From: Kiloniellales bacterium
GTDB taxonomy: Bacteria > Pseudomonadota > Alphaproteobacteria > Kiloniellales > JAKSDN01
DNA length: 34,757 nt
Direction of reading: 5' to 3'
NCBI GenBank assembly: GCA_028280455.1
Contig: JANQLT010000063.1
Coordinates: 1-34,757 of the forward strand
This document shows, piece after piece, positions 34,487 through 34,757 of this stretch (the stretch's first letter is position 1; each line of letters begins with the position of its first letter). The position numbers and the translations under genes are program-made. The notes under the pieces were generated by a model. It was not told where the DNA came from. It saw nothing but the letters and a program-made list of their open reading frames with translations, and did no database searches.

Positions 34487-34624
34487 TCAGACCAGCGCCG
34501 CGGCGATCATCAGCAGGACCACGCCGAAAGCCAGCGGGAACATCCATTCCAGGATCTCGACCGCGAAGGCGACGATCCGTCGCCGCGCCTCCGCCGTCAT
34601 CGGCACGGGGTGAATGCGTTGCAT
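34487..34624 (-). CDS. Possible 45-residue membrane protein
   Basis: A minus-strand frame convergent with msrP, starting at the ATG at 34624. The peptide reads MQRIHPVPMTAEARRRIVAF, then AVEILEWMFPL and a hydrophobic end AFGVVLLMIAAALV, forming one transmembrane helix after a basic amphipathic segment. No family is recognised and no strong Shine-Dalgarno is apparent. A stop-to-stop gap of 27 bases to msrP is tidy for a convergent pair. Confidence 0.4.
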   Translation of the reverse strand: MQRIHPVPMTAEARRRIVAFAVEILEWMFPLAFGVVLLMIAAALV

Positions 34625-34681
34625 GGCCCAAGCACCCGGCTCTATGGAGACGCCAAGTCTAGCGCGTTTTCCGATCGGACG

Positions 34682-34757
34682 GCACCGGGCCGCTCCCCCT
34701 CCCGGCCACCCAATAGGATACTGCCGTGGGTGGCCGGGAGGGGGAGCGGGCCGGTGC
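34682..34757. repeat. Large palindrome at the window end
   Basis: Two 31-base arms (34682-34712 and 34727-34757), complementary at 30 of 31 positions, flank a 14-base loop. The arms begin GCACCGGGCCGCTCCCCCTC. Sequence differs from the CCCCTCACC family at 1-155. The window ends inside or at the edge of the element, so its full size is unknown. Confidence 0.85.

Overview
The window looks like chromosomal DNA of a high-GC (about 70% by eye) alphaproteobacterium, most likely from the Rhodospirillales or a nearby order. This is inferred from several things: the uvrC-pgsA-mobB-moeA-moaD-moaE gene order, an Irr-type iron box in front of dps, a proteobacterial single-substrate sortase pair, and cytosolic chemoreceptor types common in that group. 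No rRNA, tRNA, phage or CRISPR array was seen. Gene density is normal and most genes are housekeeping or stress functions.

Layout. 1-2750: a palindromic intergenic repeat, then a two-gene unit for a periplasmic di-haem cytochrome c peroxidase-like protein and a small secreted partner, closed by a strong terminator. 2761-8812: a second repeat copy, then a minus-strand run of uvrC, pgsA, mobB, moeA, moaD, moaE and a small exported molybdopterin-oxidoreductase-like protein, mostly overlapping or spaced by a few bases. 8813-9302: an AT-rich gap with a perfect DnaA box. 9303-14939 (minus): a pteridine-reductase-like SDR, a Ca/Na exchanger, msrB, a doubtful small membrane protein, greB and uvrB. 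15198-18423 (plus): a small unknown protein, an EamA transporter, and an Aer-like PAS protein followed directly by a soluble chemoreceptor, which together look like an Aer receptor split into two genes.

18451-23387: another repeat copy, an aldo/keto reductase, a beta-propeller protein of the SdiA-regulated type, and on the minus strand a vWA/VIT sortase substrate with its class GN sortase. 23622-25776: an aspartate/prephenate-type aminotransferase and a ketopantoate-reductase-like protein. 25777-26170 is a highly structured intergenic region. It holds a 26-codon ORF whose Shine-Dalgarno is complementary over 15 nt to the 16S rRNA 3' end, a strong terminator, alternative hairpins, and a roughly 136-bp palindromic element that supplies the stop codon of the next gene. 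26154-27921 is an AbiE-type toxin-antitoxin pair on the minus strand with a perfect palindrome around the antitoxin start codon.

28140-34459 (plus): a TTC38-like TPR protein, a mosaic repeat, a divergent EF-G paralogue without the catalytic histidine, an MhpD-like hydratase, dps under a probable Irr box, and the Tat-exported methionine sulfoxide reductase msrP. A small membrane ORF and a 31-bp-arm palindrome end the window.

Themes: molybdenum cofactor (Moco) synthesis together with two Moco-type exported proteins (msrP and the small one after moaE); oxidative and DNA damage defence (uvrB, uvrC, msrB, msrP, dps, peroxidase); redox taxis; and a dedicated sortase system. The least explained parts are the 25.8-26.2 kb RNA-like locus, the split Aer pair, the EF-G paralogue and the dispersed palindromes.
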